The position numbers and the translations under genes were made by a program. 64,000 nucleotides of DNA from Bacteroidaceae bacterium. GTDB lineage: Bacteria; Bacteroidota; Bacteroidia; Bacteroidales; Bacteroidaceae. The stretch is taken from assembly GCA_017483765.1 (NCBI GenBank), contig JAFUVE010000026.1:1-64000 (forward strand). Reading direction: 5' to 3'. Every line of letters starts with the position of its first letter. Positions within the stretch are counted from its first letter, which is position 1. Shown here one piece after another: positions 25,778 through 33,939 of the stretch. The notes under the pieces were generated by a model, which was not told where the DNA came from, searched no databases, and was given only the letters and a program-made list of their open reading frames with translations.

Positions 25778-26374
25778 ATGACACGTAAACAAACGATTAA
25801 GGCAGCTTTGTTCTTTCTGCTGCTTATATCCGGGCAGATTGGAGTCCATGCCCAGACAAGATACCGTTTCGACCCCCGTTTCAAGTTCTCCTACGACTGG
25901 GGCATGAACAAGATGAAGCCGAACTCCCTGTCGTTTGACTTCATCGCCGGTCTTCACACGTCGGAACAGAGCAGCGTGGGTCTTGGCCTGGGCTATTCGA
26001 GCCACAGCCACTTGTTCCATGAAGACCCTTCGTCCAGATGGTTTGACTCCGACTCTTGGTTTCATCCGAAGTACAAGACTGTTGGTGGCATGGCGCTATA
26101 CCTGAACGGCAAGCACAACTTCACAGACACCGGGCGGCTGCGTCCCTACATTGGCATAGACGTCGGCTACAACTGGTTCTCAGCATCAGAGCTGAGCGAT
26201 TCGGGCACCGGCGGCTTCTTTCTGCGTCCTCAGCTCGGCATAGACTACTGCTCCAGGCTGTGCCGTCTTTTCTTTGAGGTAAATTACAAGCACATGAAGG
26301 TGACCAAAGACGACAACATCAACGGCTGGCTCTCGCAGTTCGGCATCGGTGCAGGATTCAGTCTGGAGTTGTAG
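25778..26374 (+). CDS. Outer-membrane beta-barrel protein
   Basis: 198 residues. Signal peptide (MTRKQTIKAALFFLLLISGQIGVHAQ) and a Bacteroidetes small-barrel pattern: SLSFDFIAGLHTSEQSSVGLGLGYSSHS, LRPYIGIDVGYNWF, GGFFLRPQLGIDY, ending GWLSQFGIGAGFSLEL. GC is clearly higher than in the two lipoproteins before it. A truncated relative lies at 30605 (LDVGFNHYPSAGG to GWFSQVGVSAGFSLVL), so the segment between the two may have been inserted or duplicated. Function unknown. Confidence 0.7.
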   Translation: MTRKQTIKAALFFLLLISGQIGVHAQTRYRFDPRFKFSYDWGMNKMKPNSLSFDFIAGLHTSEQSSVGLGLGYSSHSHLFHEDPSSRWFDSDSWFHPKYKTVGGMALYLNGKHNFTDTGRLRPYIGIDVGYNWFSASELSDSGTGGFFLRPQLGIDYCSRLCRLFFEVNYKHMKVTKDDNINGWLSQFGIGAGFSLEL

Positions 26375-26416
26375 GTATGTGTCATCCAAACAGGGGATTA
26401 TCTTTCCTGCTTCTTT

Positions 26417-26595
26417 AAGCATGTTCTAATAATTAATAAATCCATGAGAATTATCTTTGTCTGTGTTTGCCTCTTTTTGGCATCTTTGCCCTTAACCTCT
26501 TGAACCGTAGCTCGCTACGCTTCCGCGAGTTTGCGAGCAAATCTGCTCAAAAATAGTCTAAACACAGCCTAAAGCTAATTTTTAGAACTTGCCTT
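26417..26595. mobile_element. MITE-like element with terminal inverted repeats, copy 2
   Basis: Ends AAGCATGTTCTAATAATTA and the complement of AAGGCAAGTTCTAAAAATTA. The interior shares CGTAGCTCGCTACGCTTCCG and CAAATCTGCTCAAAAA with the copy at 17156. It fills most of the gap 26375-26709; the remainder is AT-rich. Confidence 0.65.
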
Positions 26596-26709
26596 AAATC
26601 TTTTGGTTGATACAGATGGAGTCAGGAAGACGCAGGTCCGGTTAAAGACAATATACAGCATCACATAATCGTTATATAATATGAATTATGATAAAAGAGG
26701 TATTTTACT

Positions 26710-27276
26710 ATGGGTAAGAAAAAGATGACTTTGGCTATTTGTCTGATAGTAATTAGTATGACAATAAGGAGTCAGAACACAAAATCAGATGATTTTGAGT
26801 GGCTTAATATAGAAAAAGGTGATAGATTCTCATGGGTATTAAAGTCTAAGATAGATAAAATCATGTTTCCCGATATATGTGATATTATAGACTGGGGTAT
26901 CTATTTGAACCAATCCGCACCTTTAGTAGTTAAGAAACTATATGTTGGAGGGAAACAACTGATAATAATTACTGTCACAGGAGGCTCCGGGATTATAAAT
27001 TATAGAATATATGTATTCAAACAAGAGAAGCAGTTATGGAGGCTTGCCGCGAAAAGTAAGTGTTTTGTAAACCAATTGCCTGGTCCCGTCAGATCCAGAT
27101 TTTGTCCTCAAGAAAATAAAATTGTGTTTTGCTCAATAAAAGAGAATAACATTTCTTTAGAAAAGAGAAACTTAGGCTGCAATGCAGATATCACTGTTTT
27201 ATATGATATGACAACTGAGCTTCCTCCCGGAACAACTCCGATTGTTCTGGGAGAACTGGATGTTGATGATATATAA
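26710..27276 (+). CDS. Secreted protein, paralogue of the gene at 28277
   Basis: 188 residues with a signal peptide (MGKKKMTLAICLIVISMTIRSQ). The mature region (FPDICDIIDWGIYLNQ, VGGKQLIIITVTGGSGIINYRIYVFKQEKQLWRLAA, GELDVDDI) aligns with the last ~110 residues of the protein encoded at 28277 (FPEDICLEDTCQIIDWGNQQ, VDGKQVFILVVNGYSGLIRSGLYVFKEEDNKWKLVA, GELAYEDL). The shared domain has no recognised family. Two diverged copies inside an RHS-linked island are what one expects of an immunity array, but this is inference. Confidence 0.65.
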   Translation: MGKKKMTLAICLIVISMTIRSQNTKSDDFEWLNIEKGDRFSWVLKSKIDKIMFPDICDIIDWGIYLNQSAPLVVKKLYVGGKQLIIITVTGGSGIINYRIYVFKQEKQLWRLAAKSKCFVNQLPGPVRSRFCPQENKIVFCSIKENNISLEKRNLGCNADITVLYDMTTELPPGTTPIVLGELDVDDI

Positions 27277-27332
27277 TGAAACTCCGGCTATTTGGATTAT
27301 GATGCGGAGCAATTCAAGAAAATGTATTCAAG

Positions 27333-27977
27333 ATGATGAAAAAATTACTATTGTATATTATCCTATTTGCCGCATTTTCAATGGTTTCCTGCGTTGGAAT
27401 GCCTTTTTTTTGCTGGGTACCTGATACAAGCTGCCATCCCCGCATGATAGATGAAGACAAGAATACTGGAATCAGGTATCTGGCATCAGTGTGTGATTAT
27501 TATAATTATGGTTACATCAACCATGTGCGAAATAAAATGAAGCCAAAGCGATTCTGCTATCTCGATGTGTTCGTTGTATCCGACCGTGATTACAGGATAA
27601 AGATGAAGAACAAAAAGATCAATGCGGACAGGAAGAGGATAAAGGAGTTTCACATGTTGTCCGACTCATGGGTCAGCGAGGAAATCTATCAAGGCGTTAA
27701 CTTGGTATCTTTTCCGATAAAGACATGCCTCTTCTCCAACGACACCCTCAATGTGCTCATCACCAGTGACGATGGCGACACGTTGATGAATACATCCATA
27801 TTGGCCGATGAGTCTTTCAGTGAGCCTTTCCGTCTGCCTGGCACTGACTCTACGCGTATTGACAGCCTGTGGCGTGAGAGCATGCATAACAAGTATGTTC
27901 ACGGAAAACTACCCCGGCACAGTTCTCTGGAGAGAAAAGCAATGGAATTTGCTTCAGACCCAGAGAAAAATAAATAG
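27333..27977 (+). CDS. Lipoprotein of unknown function
   Basis: 214 residues; lipobox in LLLYIILFAAFSMVSCVG. The mature part begins MPFFCWVPDTSCHPRMID, has a basic middle (RIKMKNKKINADRKRIKEF) and a beta-rich section (VNLVSFPIKTCLFSNDTLNVLITSDDGDTLM). No recognised domain. It starts 57 bp after the previous gene and both are AT-rich, so likely one unit. Possibly an effector-linked or immunity lipoprotein. Confidence 0.6.
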   Translation: MMKKLLLYIILFAAFSMVSCVGMPFFCWVPDTSCHPRMIDEDKNTGIRYLASVCDYYNYGYINHVRNKMKPKRFCYLDVFVVSDRDYRIKMKNKKINADRKRIKEFHMLSDSWVSEEIYQGVNLVSFPIKTCLFSNDTLNVLITSDDGDTLMNTSILADESFSEPFRLPGTDSTRIDSLWRESMHNKYVHGKLPRHSSLERKAMEFASDPEKNK

Positions 27978-28276
27978 TTAGATGATACCTAAGTAACAAT
28001 TAAAAAAATAAGTAGCCTCGTTTTGATGAAGACAAGAAGAAAGGAAGACGAGAAGACAAGACGATAGTCAACTGACGGACATACATAAACGGGAACTCTG
28101 AACCATGGACGGACATACATAAAGTAATCAATGGTCTTTACACCCCCTTCGGTTCCCCCGTTATCGGGGGACAGAAACCCTACAGTCAACTGGATGGTGA
28201 GGCAAGTTATTTTTTTCACATCACTTAATGTAGACAAATAATGTATTTTGATATGGAAATTTATTATAGAAAGAAT

Positions 28277-29170
28277 ATGAGAAAACAGTATTTTTTAATA
28301 ATAATCCTAATCATCTGTGGATGTAATACGTCTAATTATGTTTATACAGAACCTGTTTATGTAGGTCCGGAGTATGTGGAGCATGAGACACTCATAAAAC
28401 TACACGATCCCATCACCACAGGCGGGGAAATTTATTTTCTGAGTAAAAAGGATAACCAATGTGAATTATGGGAATTCTCCTATGCTTCAGACCCCAAATA
28501 CAATGACGCACATTGCAAGTTGGTGAGTAAAGAAATCTATGATATTGGCGATGAGAGGATTCCCTATGACACATGGGAGACAGCCACAGGCCTGGAACAA
28601 AATTTTAAACGGCACTTGAATTCACAAAAGAGCGTCAGAAGAAAGTATAGAAATCGATACAAGGATGAGGAAAGAAGTCTCAATTGCCTGGCCGACAACT
28701 TCCTTCAATTGAGTAATGACGAAAAACTTGAGATACTGAAAAACCATAGTCGGCTGGAAGAATGGGGGCCAATCCAGTTGTCATATAAAAAGATTACATG
28801 GAAAAGCAAGAAGTTTCCGGAAGACATCTGTCTGGAAGACACATGCCAGATAATAGACTGGGGAAACCAGCAACTACCTTGGGCTACGTCCTATACAAAT
28901 CAAATTTCAGTTGATGGAAAACAGGTGTTTATTTTGGTTGTTAATGGTTACTCTGGCCTCATCCGTTCTGGATTATATGTATTCAAGGAAGAAGACAATA
29001 AATGGAAATTAGTGGCTGAGGGACTTAAAATGGCCATGGGTACTATAAAAACTGAAATTGACCAAAAGGACAGAAAGATTATATTTAAGGAATCGACACC
29101 AAGAAGCAACATGCAGGATGAAATCACCATAGGAGAACTGGCCTATGAAGATTTGGAGTCAAGGCCATAA
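28277..29170 (+). CDS. Lipoprotein with the same C-terminal domain as the gene at 26710
   Basis: 297 residues from the ATG at 28277, chosen because it gives a lipoprotein signal (MRKQYFLIIILIICGC); the frame begins 12 codons earlier. Residues ~30-170 are unique (GGEIYFLSKKDNQCELWEFSYASDPKYND, then a charged helical part RRKYRNRYKDEERSLNC). Residues ~175-295 match the small protein encoded at 26710. The next gene also begins as a lipoprotein 14 bp downstream. Function unknown. Confidence 0.6.
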   Translation: MRKQYFLIIILIICGCNTSNYVYTEPVYVGPEYVEHETLIKLHDPITTGGEIYFLSKKDNQCELWEFSYASDPKYNDAHCKLVSKEIYDIGDERIPYDTWETATGLEQNFKRHLNSQKSVRRKYRNRYKDEERSLNCLADNFLQLSNDEKLEILKNHSRLEEWGPIQLSYKKITWKSKKFPEDICLEDTCQIIDWGNQQLPWATSYTNQISVDGKQVFILVVNGYSGLIRSGLYVFKEEDNKWKLVAEGLKMAMGTIKTEIDQKDRKIIFKESTPRSNMQDEITIGELAYEDLESRP

Positions 29171-29184
29171 AAAGTTTAAAAACA

Positions 29185-30609
29185 ATGACTCACAACAATT
29201 TCCGACCCCTTATAGTTGTCATCTTCTTTGCATGCTTACAGAGTTGCGAAGTGGCAAGATTTATGTCAGATGATCAGCTATGTACTTTCGATGGAGAGCA
29301 TGGCAGTATCCGTGATCACATCGACATAGATGGTTATTTCTATGTGGGCGACAAGGACAACTGCGAGAATGAGACGTTCCGCTATATCATGTTTTTCGAT
29401 GATGGCAGTTTCAGCAACTTTTACTGGAAAGAGGTCGGTCCCCTCCGTGAAGATCCTTTTAAATATACAGGAGTTGAGGATATAGACATAAAGTCAAATA
29501 TCAGTAAGCCATATGAGAACTCTTCTATCCTTTGCAACAAGTATGAACTTGAGGGCGGTGCTTACAAAATCAAGGGGGACACAATCATCTGTGAGTCCAC
29601 CTTTAAAAATTTCTTGTACAGTCATGGCAGACAGCGCGTGAGACAGGTATTCAGGATTGTTGACCGCTGTACGCTTGAGCCAGTCCAACTGTCCATCAAC
29701 TCAAAGCACGGCCTTCCCATCACTTATGACGCAGTAGAGATGAAAGCAAGGTGGGGTGATGACGGACTGTATCATTTCGTCAGGGCAAGGAATCTCCCCG
29801 AACCGAAAGACATGTACTGCAAGAATAAGCGCTTTATGTGGAAGAAAGGCAGAAACTTCCGGAGATACAAGAGGGAAAGAGCAGCTTACAAAAAAGCACG
29901 ACGAAAAGATATGGAAGCGATGAGGCATGGGCAGGAAAATCCCAAGTACTTCACAAGAGGAGACCATACCTACAAATTCGATGACGAGCATGGTGATATC
30001 ACCAGTCTCATAGATATTGACGGATATTATTTCATTGGCGAAAAATCTGACTGCACTGATTGGGACGGACGTTTCCTGATATTTTTCTCAGACGGTAGTT
30101 TCTCCAATATCAACTGGCGTCGTCCCACCCTGGCCCTCCCGACAGAGCTGATAGGTGTGCCAGATATTGACCTTGGAGAGAACCTGACGGTATACAATTC
30201 GAAATGGACCGGCTCTTCATATACGGGGTATCCGAAACTTACAGGCGGTACTTACATCATAAAAGGAGACACGATTATCACGGAATATGTTGCTCCTTTG
30301 TGGGATGGTCTCAGACGAAAACATTTGTTCACTAGAAGCTACAAGGTGGTAGACCGCCATACGCTTGATCCAATACATTGGATAAAACGCACGGAGAAAG
30401 AAATCGTTTACGATGTAGACTGTTCTGTTTTCAAGTACCGTTATGGTGATGGTCTATATCATTTCGTACCGGCAGTGAATCTTCTGTCACCTGTAGACAT
30501 GAGCAACAAGCGTAAGTCTTATATGTGGAATAACCGTCAGAAATGGAAGGATTATCTGAAAGAAAGGAAAATATATCTGCATAATTACAAAATGGAGCAC
30601 ATCCAATAA
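29185..30609 (+). CDS. Lipoprotein with internal tandem duplication
   Basis: 474 residues; lipobox in LIVVIFFACLQSCEV. Two ~200-residue repeats are plain: unit one ~30-235 (FDGEHGSIRDHIDIDGYFYVGDKDNCEN, GGAYKIKGDTIICES, GLYHFVRARNLPEPKDM, KRFMWKKGRNFRRYKRE) and unit two ~265-465 (FDDEHGDITSLIDIDGYYFIGEKSDCTD, GGTYIIKGDTIITEY, GLYHFVPAVNLLSPVDM, KSYMWNNRQKWKDYLKE). The family is not recognised. The domain looks like a lipocalin-like, beta-rich sensor of the kind 'FFSDGSFSNINW ... GGTYIIKGDTI'. Duplication inside one gene in an accessory island is unusual; a bivalent immunity or binding role is possible. Confidence 0.65.
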   Translation: MTHNNFRPLIVVIFFACLQSCEVARFMSDDQLCTFDGEHGSIRDHIDIDGYFYVGDKDNCENETFRYIMFFDDGSFSNFYWKEVGPLREDPFKYTGVEDIDIKSNISKPYENSSILCNKYELEGGAYKIKGDTIICESTFKNFLYSHGRQRVRQVFRIVDRCTLEPVQLSINSKHGLPITYDAVEMKARWGDDGLYHFVRARNLPEPKDMYCKNKRFMWKKGRNFRRYKRERAAYKKARRKDMEAMRHGQENPKYFTRGDHTYKFDDEHGDITSLIDIDGYYFIGEKSDCTDWDGRFLIFFSDGSFSNINWRRPTLALPTELIGVPDIDLGENLTVYNSKWTGSSYTGYPKLTGGTYIIKGDTIITEYVAPLWDGLRRKHLFTRSYKVVDRHTLDPIHWIKRTEKEIVYDVDCSVFKYRYGDGLYHFVPAVNLLSPVDMSNKRKSYMWNNRQKWKDYLKERKIYLHNYKMEHIQ

Positions 30610-30847
30610 TAGCACAATAACTGTGGGACTGGACGTTGGTTTCAACCACTATCCCTCGGCCGGGGGTAGCGACAGCAGCGCAGAGGGCTTCTATCTTCGT
30701 CCGCATGGTGGGGTAGATTTGCTGCTTGGCCGTAGCCGCATCTCGCTGGAGGCCTCGTTCCGCCACTCCACCATCTTCAACCATGCCGACATCGACGGTT
30801 GGTTCTCACAGGTGGGTGTTTCGGCAGGATTCAGTTTGGTGCTGTAG
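30605..30847 (+). pseudogene. Truncated beta-barrel gene (relative of 25778)
   Basis: The 3' part only, with no signal peptide or proper start: TVGLDVGFNHYPSAGGSDSS, FYLRPHGGVDLLLG, ISLEASFRHS and GWFSQVGVSAGFSLVL. It matches the C-terminal ~75 residues of the barrel encoded at 25778 and is high in GC. It marks the right edge of the inserted AT-rich lipoprotein block. Confidence 0.65.
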
Positions 30848-30954
30848 ACGGGAACCTCCCTTACAGGCATTAATACTTATCTGCTTTTGTAATTGTTAAG
30901 TTGATGCGAGTGGGGGCTGCAAGACAGTATCCCCTGTTTTCATAAGCCCGTTCA

Positions 30955-31011
30955 CACTGGGGTTGTGGACGTCCTCGTCCGCATGACAGGCCGGCGCAGC
31001 ACGGCCAAGGC
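30955..31011. repeat. GTGGACGTCCTCGTCCGC element
   Basis: CACTGGGGTTGTGGACGTCC to GCCGGCGCAGCACGGCC; same family as 15566-15782. The rest of 30848-31149 holds only this and the promoter below. Confidence 0.7.
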
Positions 31012-31101
31012 AACGATATATAATCTTCTTCCACAACAATTCACGAAATACCAAAAAAACATGCTTATTTTTGCCGGCTGCAAATAAAAACGGGGGAAAA
31101 A

Positions 31102-31133
31102 GTTGTCAAATCGTTTGATTTGGTGTAACTTTG
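31102..31133 (+). promoter_or_regulatory. Bacteroidetes-type promoter
   Basis: GTTG 31102-31105, 20-bp spacer, TAACTTTG 31126-31133, 16 bp before the LytTR ATG. Confidence 0.55.
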
Positions 31134-31149
31134 CATTTTAAAGCGCCAA

Positions 31150-31509
31150 ATGAAGATGGAAAAATGGATTTATTTTCAAAACCGTGACGAACTGCTGAGG
31201 GTAAACCTTCAGAAGGTGGTCTATTTTGAGGCTGACGGCAACTACACGAATATCTACACGGTGAACACCATGAAGATCGTGGTAGGGATGAACCTGAGCA
31301 ATATGCAGCAGATGCTCTCCCGTCAGACACAGGAGAATATGCCGGTGTTCATGCGCATCGGCAAGAAGTATATCGTGAACACGAATTTCATCTGCCAAAT
31401 CCATATCGCGAAACAGAAACTGGTGCTGTCGGACTTTGAGCGCTTTGCCTTCACGCTTCCCGCTTCCAAGGAGGCACTGAAGACGGTGAAGGAGATGTAT
31501 GTAAGCTGA
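31150..31509 (+). CDS. Stand-alone LytTR DNA-binding protein
   Basis: 119 residues consisting almost wholly of a LytTR domain: VVYFEADGNYTNIYTVN, the MPVFMRIGKKYIVNTNFICQI segment (the usual RxHRSxIVN motif in altered form) and FTLPASKEALKTV. No receiver domain or membrane segment. Such short LytTR proteins usually regulate a neighbouring gene or themselves. It precedes the FHA/caspase/PP2C cluster by 240 bp and is the likely local regulator, although repeats separate them. Confidence 0.8.
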   Translation: MKMEKWIYFQNRDELLRVNLQKVVYFEADGNYTNIYTVNTMKIVVGMNLSNMQQMLSRQTQENMPVFMRIGKKYIVNTNFICQIHIAKQKLVLSDFERFAFTLPASKEALKTVKEMYVS

Positions 31510-31537
31510 TTTTTATTTACGATTTAGGAATTATTTC

Positions 31538-31606
31538 ATGAACTTTGTCACGACTCAACATAGCTCAAGCAAGCTTGGCTCTGTGTTCGCTGCTCCAAAG
31601 TTTTTC
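31538..31606. repeat. ~70-bp hairpin element, copy 2
   Basis: CATGAACTTTGTCACGACTC, AAGCTTGGCTC near its centre, and GCTGCTCCAAAGTT at the right; arms differ from copy 1 but pair with each other. Confidence 0.75.
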
Positions 31607-31607
31607 C

Positions 31608-31732
31608 GATTGACGATTTATTTGGATATTTTATTATTTTGGCTATTTGCCATGCGGATGGATTTAGTTTGAAGGCATAGTTTGAAGACGCCCCGCGGGG
31701 CGTCTCTACATCCAAAAGAGGCAACTATTATA
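31608..31732. repeat. Long form of the GACGCC palindrome element, copy a
   Basis: About 125 bp: GGATATTTTATTATTTTGGC, CCATGCGGATGGATT, GTTTGAAGACGCC palindrome (31687-31704), TCTCTACATC and GAGGCAACTATT. The same long form occurs at 34680-34802 and 40838-40963. Confidence 0.8.
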
Positions 31733-31748
31733 TAAAACGCAGAAAGCA

Positions 31749-32438
31749 ATGCAGGAGATACTGATAGGACGTGATGGTGGGACCCAGACGCTGAAGGTGA
31801 CCGTGAACGGGAAATCGACCACATTGGGCGCAGTTCCCATGTCGGTGAGCCGTGAACATTGCAAGGTGGTTCGTCAGGACGACGGAACCGCCGTCATCAC
31901 GAATCTGAACAGCCGCAACGTGACTTACGTGAACGGCCAGGCCGTGGTGAGCCATGAAGTCACCGCTGACGACGTGGTGGAGCTGGGCGGCGACCGCTAC
32001 CGTCTGGACTTGTCGATGCTGAAGCTGGCGCGTAAGGTAGATGTCTCCCACCTGCAGAAGATCTGGGAGGATTATACCAGCTGGGAGGAGCATACCCGCA
32101 TCAGCAACATACGCTCCACGGCATTGAAGAGCGTGACCGGCCTCTTTTCCATGGCGGCGCTGATCATCACCTTCGGGGACTTCGGCATGGAGGTGGAGAC
32201 GATGCGCACGCTCCGCCTCGTCCTATACACCCTCGCAGGCGTGTCCATCATCTGGACATCGCTCAATATGTTCGTCACTGCTCCCCGGAGGGTGAGGAAG
32301 GCCCGCGAGCGAGAGGAGCGTTTCGTGGATGAGTATGTCTGCCCGGCATGCAAGCGCCCGTTCGGAAAGTCTTACCGTTACGAGAAACTGCTTCAGCTGG
32401 GTGAATGTCCGATGTGCAAGGCAAAGTTCCGATATTAG
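31749..32438 (+). CDS. FHA domain membrane protein with zinc ribbon
   Basis: 229 residues. The N-terminal FHA domain (~1-90) shows MSVSREHCKVVRQDDGTAVITNLNSRNVTYVNGQ, i.e. the Ser/Arg/His and Asn residues that bind phosphothreonine. Two membrane segments follow (~122-140 and ~150-172, LRLVLYTLAGVSIIWTSLNMF). The C-terminus is a CxxC...CxxC zinc ribbon (CPACKRPFGKSYRYEKLLQLGECPMCKAKF). It should sit in the inner membrane with the FHA domain in the cytoplasm, reading proteins phosphorylated by a Ser/Thr kinase; the only kinase of that kind in the window is at 11754. Confidence 0.85.
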   Translation: MQEILIGRDGGTQTLKVTVNGKSTTLGAVPMSVSREHCKVVRQDDGTAVITNLNSRNVTYVNGQAVVSHEVTADDVVELGGDRYRLDLSMLKLARKVDVSHLQKIWEDYTSWEEHTRISNIRSTALKSVTGLFSMAALIITFGDFGMEVETMRTLRLVLYTLAGVSIIWTSLNMFVTAPRRVRKAREREERFVDEYVCPACKRPFGKSYRYEKLLQLGECPMCKAKFRY

Positions 32439-32490
32439 TTTAATGTTTAATGTTGAAAGTTTAAAGTTTAAAGTTTAAAGTTTAAAGTGT
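32438..32490. repeat. Degenerate 7-bp tandem repeat
   Basis: GTTTAAT, GTTTAAT, GTTGAAA, then four GTTTAAA units directly after the FHA stop codon. Confidence 0.75.
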
Positions 32491-32616
32491 AATTACTAAT
32501 TCTCAGGTTTCTATTCGGGCAGGGATATATCCCACCGACAAGAGATATTTAAAAAATATAAAAAACAGGTATTTCATACGTTAATCCGCCTGTTTCGTGG
32601 AATGAAAACAGAAAAG

Positions 32617-32648
32617 TTTGGTGTTGTGTGCTAAAGGTCATAACTTTG
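32617..32648 (+). promoter_or_regulatory. Bacteroidetes-type promoter
   Basis: TTTG 32617-32620, 20-bp spacer, TAACTTTG 32641-32648, 37 bp before the ATG at 32686. Confidence 0.7.
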
Positions 32649-32685
32649 CACACGAAAACGGAAAAAACATCAAAAAACGGAAATT

Positions 32686-33924
32686 ATGAAGATGAATGAG
32701 AACGAACAGACCCTCAACGACTATGAGGAAATCAGCGTGATGGACAACGACACGCTGAACGAAGCCACGATACAGGAAGAGATTACTGGAATGCAGCACA
32801 AGGGTACTCCCTGGAAGGAGCTCTCAATCGGCGGCACCTTCGGTCTTCTGCTTGCCGGCGGCGGCCTTTATGCTTCCGGCATGACCAAGGGCGACGACGA
32901 GGACGGCCTCCTGGCCGGAGCTCAGGTGAGCGACAGCGTGGCAGTGGCGGGAGCGAAGACCCCCGAGGGCGTGGAGCCCGCAGACGACGACCCCGTGATG
33001 CTTGACGAGGACGGCAATCCCGTGCTTCCGGTGTCTCGTCAGCAGGCAGAGGCACGAATGGCAGAGGTGGCACGCGAGGACCATGTGGCCCATCAGCCAC
33101 AGAGCCATGCAGCCACAGCCAGCGCACAACATTCCGTACGCGAGGATGCTCCCCGCGTGGTGGAAGAGACGCCGCATGACGCCGCCGTGGCGCAGTCGCA
33201 TGCAGACACTCCGCATATCACGGTGAATGTTTATGACCACCATCCCCAGGCCGATGCTTACGTGGACGCTGACGGTGTGAATGTCCACCCCGTGAACATC
33301 ATGACGATCGACGACAGCCTTCCGTTCGACCAGGCATTTGCCATGGCCCGTGAGCAACTCGGATCCGGCCAGGCGTTCATCTGGCGCGACGGAGTGTATG
33401 GCACGTTCAACCAGACGGAGTGGCATTCTCTGAGCCGCAGTGAGCAGCATGAGTTCACAAACGTGGCGGTACGCGAGTTTCAGCAGATGGATGCCCCCCA
33501 GGCGCTGGCAAGCCACCATCAGCCCACTCATTTCGTTGAGGGCACCGTGGTCGGTGCGGACGATGTGGTGGTGATTGACGACGAGGCCGCTGGAGGAGAT
33601 GACGTGTCCGTCGTGAGCGATGACGACGTCATGATTATCGAGAGCCAAAACGAAGCGTCGGACCTCCAGCCGGAGATTATCACGCTGGACAACGACCTTG
33701 ACGGCATGGAGCAGCAGATAGCCGCCATGCTTGATGCCGACGGCGACGGGCAGCTGACCAGCGACGACGTGCTCGGCACCCTCGCGACCCTGGTCAACGA
33801 GATACCGGACATCGATTCCGGAGTGGATGCCATCGACCCGCTCTTCGACGGCTCTCAGGATGCAGGACCCTCGGACGACATGCCGGACTACGTATCCGAT
33901 GCCGACACAGTAGGGTTGGTGTAG
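32686..33924 (+). CDS. Acidic protein with EF-hand-like loop
   Basis: 412 residues, very rich in Asp, Ala, Val and His. A short hydrophobic stretch (~46-64, LSIGGTFGLLLAGGGLYASG) could be a membrane anchor. A His-rich part (~120-180) is followed by a more ordered region (~200-275, VNIMTIDDSLPFDQAFAMAREQLGSGQAFIWRDGVYGTF). An EF-hand-like calcium loop lies at ~350-361 (DADGDGQLTSDD). The end is acidic (DDMPDYVSDADTVGLV). The ordered middle resembles, in style, segments of Bacteroidetes surface-display proteins. It has its own promoter and is followed 15 bp later by the caspase-like gene, so the two are likely co-expressed. Function unknown; could be the partner or substrate of that peptidase. 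Confidence 0.6.
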   Translation: MKMNENEQTLNDYEEISVMDNDTLNEATIQEEITGMQHKGTPWKELSIGGTFGLLLAGGGLYASGMTKGDDEDGLLAGAQVSDSVAVAGAKTPEGVEPADDDPVMLDEDGNPVLPVSRQQAEARMAEVAREDHVAHQPQSHAATASAQHSVREDAPRVVEETPHDAAVAQSHADTPHITVNVYDHHPQADAYVDADGVNVHPVNIMTIDDSLPFDQAFAMAREQLGSGQAFIWRDGVYGTFNQTEWHSLSRSEQHEFTNVAVREFQQMDAPQALASHHQPTHFVEGTVVGADDVVVIDDEAAGGDDVSVVSDDDVMIIESQNEASDLQPEIITLDNDLDGMEQQIAAMLDADGDGQLTSDDVLGTLATLVNEIPDIDSGVDAIDPLFDGSQDAGPSDDMPDYVSDADTVGLV

Positions 33925-33939
33925 TATAGATAAAACTCA

